From NCBI RefSeq assembly GCF_000304315.1, contig NC_018485.1, positions 1,458,501 to 1,522,500 of the forward strand: a stretch of 64,000 bases of DNA. Reading direction: 5' to 3'. Below are positions 60,699 through 64,000 of the stretch, piece by piece. Below the pieces are notes generated by a model. The model did not search any database. It saw nothing but the letters and a program-made list of their open reading frames with translations, and had not been told where the DNA came from. How positions within the stretch are numbered: position 1 is the stretch's first letter; every line of letters begins with the position of its first letter. The position numbers and the translations under genes were made by a program. This DNA comes from Methylocystis sp. SC2 (GTDB taxonomy: Bacteria; Pseudomonadota; Alphaproteobacteria; Rhizobiales; Beijerinckiaceae).

Positions 60699-61515
60699 GT
60701 GCGGAAACCTGTTCGAGAATGCGTCCTGGATGGGTGAAGATTTCGAAGTCGCGGCCGCGCATGACCGCGACGAGAGTCATGCCGCAGTGCTGCGCGTTGC
60801 GCACCGCGAGCGCGGTCGGCGCGGAGACGGCGGCGATGATCGGCGCGCCCATGCGCGCGGCCTTCTGCACGAGTTCGACGGAAACGCGGCTCGTCATCAG
60901 CACCACGCCTTGGCCGGCGGCGATGGCTTGGCGCGTCAAGGCGCCGGCGAGCTTGTCGAGAGCGTTATGGCGGCCGACGTCCTCGCGCGCGATCAGGGTC
61001 CCGGAGACGGGATTCCAGAAGGCGGCGGCGTGAATGGCGCGCGTCTCCTGATTATATTTCTGCGCCGCGGGCAGACGCTCCATCGCCTCGATCAGGGCGT
61101 CGGCGCGCACCGACAGCGCATTGTCCAGCGTCGGCAGAGAGCGCGTCGCCGCCTCCAGGCTCTCGATGCCGCAGAGGCCGCAGCCCGTCGGCCCCGCCAT
61201 CGAACGGCGCCGCTCGACATAGGCTTCCTGCCGTCCGCCCTTCAGCCAGGCGCGCAGTTCGATGCCGGCGTCGGAGACGACGATCTCGACGTCGCCCGCC
61301 TGCTCCGGCGAATCGATCAGCCCCTCGGTCAGCGCGAAGCCGATCGCGAAATCCTCGAGGTCCGCCGGCGTCGCCATCATCACCGCATGGGTGGAGCCGC
61401 CAAAGGTGAAGGCGACCGGCGTCTCTTCGGGGATCACGCGAGAAGAACGCGCCGTCACATCGTGACGGCGCGCCAGGCATTCCACCCGTAGTGTCGGCGG
61501 CGGCCTCTCCGTCAT
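60688..61515 (-). CDS. fdhD: Formate dehydrogenase sulfurtransferase FdhD (FdsC)
   Basis: The 275-residue protein carries sulfur from the cysteine desulfurase to the molybdenum cofactor of formate dehydrogenase; without it the enzyme is inactive. The conserved cysteine loop is GPTGCGLCGIES (near 105-116), and the C-terminal half has EDVGRHNALDKL (near 178-189) and TSRVSVELVQKAA. Its ATG overlaps the fdsA stop (ATGA), and its end overlaps fdsD. In fds operons this gene is also named fdsC. Confidence 0.95.
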   Translation of the reverse strand: MTERPPPTLRVECLARRHDVTARSSRVIPEETPVAFTFGGSTHAVMMATPADLEDFAIGFALTEGLIDSPEQAGDVEIVVSDAGIELRAWLKGGRQEAYVERRRSMAGPTGCGLCGIESLEAATRSLPTLDNALSVRADALIEAMERLPAAQKYNQETRAIHAAAFWNPVSGTLIAREDVGRHNALDKLAGALTRQAIAAGQGVVLMTSRVSVELVQKAARMGAPIIAAVSAPTALAVRNAQHCGMTLVAVMRGRDFEIFTHPGRILEQVSAHVA

Positions 61516-63998
61516 TCCGCCGCGTCGATCGCGCTCGCGATGCGACGGCTCTGCTCCGTCAGCTCGCGATATTGATGCTGCCAGTCGGTCGGTCCGTTGG
61601 TGGTCGAGACCTGCACCGCCGTAACCTTGTATTCAGGACAATTGGTCGCCCAATCCGAATTGTCGGTCGTGACCACATTGGCCTGAGTGGTCGGATGGTG
61701 GAACGTCGTATAGACGACGCCCGGCGCGACGCGATCCGTGATCTTGGCGCGCAGCGTCGTCTCGCCGGCGCGGCTCGCCACCTTCACCCAATCGCCGTCG
61801 CGCACGCCGCGATCCTCCGCGTCATGCGGATGGATTTCGAGGACGTCCTCGGGATGCCACTGCGAATTCTCGGTGCGCCGCGTCTGCGCGCCGACATTAT
61901 ATTGCGACAGGATGCGGCCGGTCGTGAGCAGCAACGGGAACCGCGGCCCCACCTTCTCCTCGGTCGGGACATATTCGGTGATGACGAATTTGCCCTTGCC
62001 GCGCGCAAAGCCGTCGATGTGCATGATCGGCATGCCATGCGGCGAATTCTCATTGCACGGCCACTGCACGGAGCCGTCTTCCTCTAGGCGCTTGAACGAC
62101 ACGCCGGCGAAGGACGGCGTGAGACGCGCGATCTCGTCCATGATCTCGCTGGCGTGCGCATAGTTCCAGTTGAGGCCCAGCTTGTTGGCGAGCAACTGGG
62201 TGACTTCCCAGTCGGCGTAGCCGTTCTTCGGCGACATCACCTTGGTGACGCGCTGAATGCGGCGCTCGGCGTTGGTGAAGGTGCCGTCCTTCTCGAGGAA
62301 GGTCGCGCCCGGCAGGAAGACATGCGCGTAGTTCGCGGTCTCGACCAGGAAGAGATCCTGCACGATGACGATGTCCATATTCGCCAGCGCACGCGAGACA
62401 TGGCGCGTATCGGGGTCGGACTGCAGAATGTCCTCGCCCTGAACATAAAGTCCCTTGAACGTGCCTTCGATCGCCGCGTCGAACATGTTGGGAATGCGCA
62501 GGCCCGGCTCCGGATCGAGGGAGACGCCCCAATCCTTTTCGAACGCCTGGCGCGCCGCTTCGTTGGAGATGTGGCGATAGCCCGGCAGCTCGTGCGGGAA
62601 CGAGCCCATGTCGCAGGAGCCCTGCACATTGTTCTGTCCGCGCAGCGGATTCACGCCGACGCCGCGGCGGCCGAGATTGCCGGTCGCCATGGCGAGATTG
62701 GCGATGCCCATGACGGTGGTGGAGCCCTGGCTATGCTCCGTCACGCCAAGGCCGTAGTAGATCGCTCCATTGCCGCCGGTGGCGTAAAGGCGCGCGGCGC
62801 CGCGGATGTCGGCGGCCGGCACGCCCAGCACGCTCTCCAGCGCCTCGGGGCTGTTCTTCGGCAGCGACACGAACTCGGCCCAGTCCTGATATTCGTCCCA
62901 GTCGCAGCGCGACTTCACGAAATCGAGATTGACGAGATTCTCCGTCACGATCACATGCGCCAGCGCCGCGATCATCGCGACATTGGTGCCGGGCTTGAGC
63001 GGCAGATGATAATCCGCCTCGATGTGGGGCGATTTCACGAGGTCGATGCGGCGCGGATCGATGACGATCAGCTTCGCGCCCTCGCGCAGGCGCTTCTTCA
63101 TGCGCGAGCCGAACACCGGATGCGCGTCGGTCGGATTGGCGCCCATGACGAGAATGACGTCGGCGTCGTCGACCGAATCGAAATCCTGCGTGCCGGCGGA
63201 GGTGCCGAAGGCCTGCGCCAAGCCGTAACCCGTCGGCGAATGGCAGACGCGCGCGCAGGTGTCGGTGTTGTTGTTGCGGAACCCTTGACGCGCCAGCTTC
63301 TGAACGAGGTAGCTCTCCTCATTCGTGCAGCGCGACGAGGTGATCACGCCGACGGAATTCTTGCCGTATTTCTCCTGCGCCGCCCTCAGCCGGTCGGCGG
63401 CGAAGCCGACCGCTTCGTCCCACGAGACCACGCGCCAGGGCTGGTCGATCGATTCGCGGATCATCGGATTGAGAATTCGATCGCCGTGATGGGCGTAGCC
63501 ATAGGCGAAGCGGCCCTTGACGCAGCTATGGCCATGGTTGGCCTTGCCGTCCTTCCAGGGGACCATGCGGACGACTTCCTCGCCGCGCATCTCCGCCTTG
63601 AAGGTGCAGCCGACGCCGCAATAGGCGCAGGTCGTGACCTCGGAATGCTCGGGCTGCCCGACGGCCACGACCGACTTCTCGATCAGCGTCGCTGTCGGAC
63701 AGGCCTGAACGCAGGCGCCGCAGGACACGCATTCCGATTCCATGAAGGCTTCGTCCATGCCGGGCGAAACCCGCGAGTCGAAACCGCGGCCCGAGATCGT
63801 CAGCGCGAAGGTGCCCTGCACTTCCTCGCAGGCGCGCACGCAGCGGTTACAGACGATGCACTTGGACGGATCATAGCTGAAATAGGGGTTCGACTCGTCC
63901 TTCGGCTTCCAGTTGAAATTGGCGTCGCCGCTGTTGCGCGCGAAGACGTGATTGGCGCCGTCATAGCCGTAGCGCACGTCGCGCAGGCCCACGGCGCC
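61512..63998 (-). CDS. fdsA: NAD-dependent formate dehydrogenase alpha subunit FdsA, 5' end outside window
   Basis: At least 828 codons are present and the frame is still open at the window end, so the N-terminal 2Fe-2S region is missing. Visible in order are a cysteine cluster motif CIVCNRCVRACEE, a second one (CVSCGACVQACP), the 4Fe-4S motif CAYCGVGC and the bis-MGD catalytic domain. The molybdenum ligand is the second cysteine of CARVCHSPTG, where some relatives have selenocysteine, followed by the conserved His. The enzyme oxidises formate to CO2 in the cytoplasm and reduces NAD through FdsBG. In a methanotroph it is the last step of methane oxidation. The cofactor depends on moaA-type genes. 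Confidence 0.95.
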   Translation of the reverse strand, partial: GAVGLRDVRYGYDGANHVFARNSGDANFNWKPKDESNPYFSYDPSKCIVCNRCVRACEEVQGTFALTISGRGFDSRVSPGMDEAFMESECVSCGACVQACPTATLIEKSVVAVGQPEHSEVTTCAYCGVGCTFKAEMRGEEVVRMVPWKDGKANHGHSCVKGRFAYGYAHHGDRILNPMIRESIDQPWRVVSWDEAVGFAADRLRAAQEKYGKNSVGVITSSRCTNEESYLVQKLARQGFRNNNTDTCARVCHSPTGYGLAQAFGTSAGTQDFDSVDDADVILVMGANPTDAHPVFGSRMKKRLREGAKLIVIDPRRIDLVKSPHIEADYHLPLKPGTNVAMIAALAHVIVTENLVNLDFVKSRCDWDEYQDWAEFVSLPKNSPEALESVLGVPAADIRGAARLYATGGNGAIYYGLGVTEHSQGSTTVMGIANLAMATGNLGRRGVGVNPLRGQNNVQGSCDMGSFPHELPGYRHISNEAARQAFEKDWGVSLDPEPGLRIPNMFDAAIEGTFKGLYVQGEDILQSDPDTRHVSRALANMDIVIVQDLFLVETANYAHVFLPGATFLEKDGTFTNAERRIQRVTKVMSPKNGYADWEVTQLLANKLGLNWNYAHASEIMDEIARLTPSFAGVSFKRLEEDGSVQWPCNENSPHGMPIMHIDGFARGKGKFVITEYVPTEEKVGPRFPLLLTTGRILSQYNVGAQTRRTENSQWHPEDVLEIHPHDAEDRGVRDGDWVKVASRAGETTLRAKITDRVAPGVVYTTFHHPTTQANVVTTDNSDWATNCPEYKVTAVQVSTTNGPTDWQHQYRELTEQSRRIASAIDAAE

Positions 63999-64000
63999 GG

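Overview
The window reads as chromosomal DNA of a high-GC alphaproteobacterial methanotroph, most likely a Methylocystis. The main clue is at the left edge: a MATE exporter, an FAD monooxygenase and a sulfotransferase follow, with coupled starts, the tail of a short gene. This is the mbnC-M-F-S order of Methylocystis methanobactin (copper chelator) operons. NAD-dependent formate dehydrogenase genes at the right edge fit a C1 metabolism. No methane monooxygenase gene is present, so the genus is an inference.

Layout. 1-4.3 kb: distal part of the methanobactin operon. 4.4-6.8 kb: moaA, a beta-hydroxyacid dehydrogenase and a small secreted protein. 7-13.7 kb: a minus-strand arsenic operon, arsR-arsI-aioB-aioA-arsC-arsD-arsA, combining C-As bond cleavage, arsenite oxidation and arsenate reduction, but with no arsB/acr3 pump gene here. 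13.8-26.2 kb: a LysE-type exporter, then a giant Ser/Thr-rich trimeric autotransporter adhesin flanked by three divergent paralogues of a DUF2827-like family. 26.5-32.8 kb: a signalling cassette of a urea/amide-type periplasmic binding protein, a hybrid histidine kinase with two receivers, a stand-alone receiver and a receiver-adenylate cyclase. 32.8-34.9 kb: a broken IS1595-type transposase, a palindromic repeat and an AT-rich stretch almost without genes.

34.9-48.6 kb: a compact operon with a fully reducing one-module type I polyketide synthase, a KAS III-like enzyme, a YdjC/HpnK deacetylase, an SDR, a UGT-type glycosyltransferase and a DevB-DevC-DevA exporter. The parts list resembles heterocyst glycolipid synthesis and export in cyanobacteria. 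It is the strongest candidate here for an undescribed system, perhaps for a surface or cyst glycolipid.

48.8-60.4 kb: small metabolic genes, then a stress and DNA-repair block: two CsbD-like proteins, an ElaB/DUF883-like protein, Ku, LigD, a second Ku, a NepR-like anti-sigma factor and a 53-residue protein. Six GGAAC-N17/18-GTT elements, each correctly oriented upstream of a gene, suggest one EcfG (general stress response) regulon that includes non-homologous end joining. 60.5-64 kb: fdsD, fdhD and fdsA, the last cut by the window end.

Four copies of a roughly 113-bp RIME-like palindromic repeat occur at 18.2, 33.3, 48.7 and 59.5 kb. Two of them bracket the polyketide operon, and the three well-preserved ones supply the TAG stop codon of an adjoining gene. 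No rRNA, tRNA or CRISPR array was seen.
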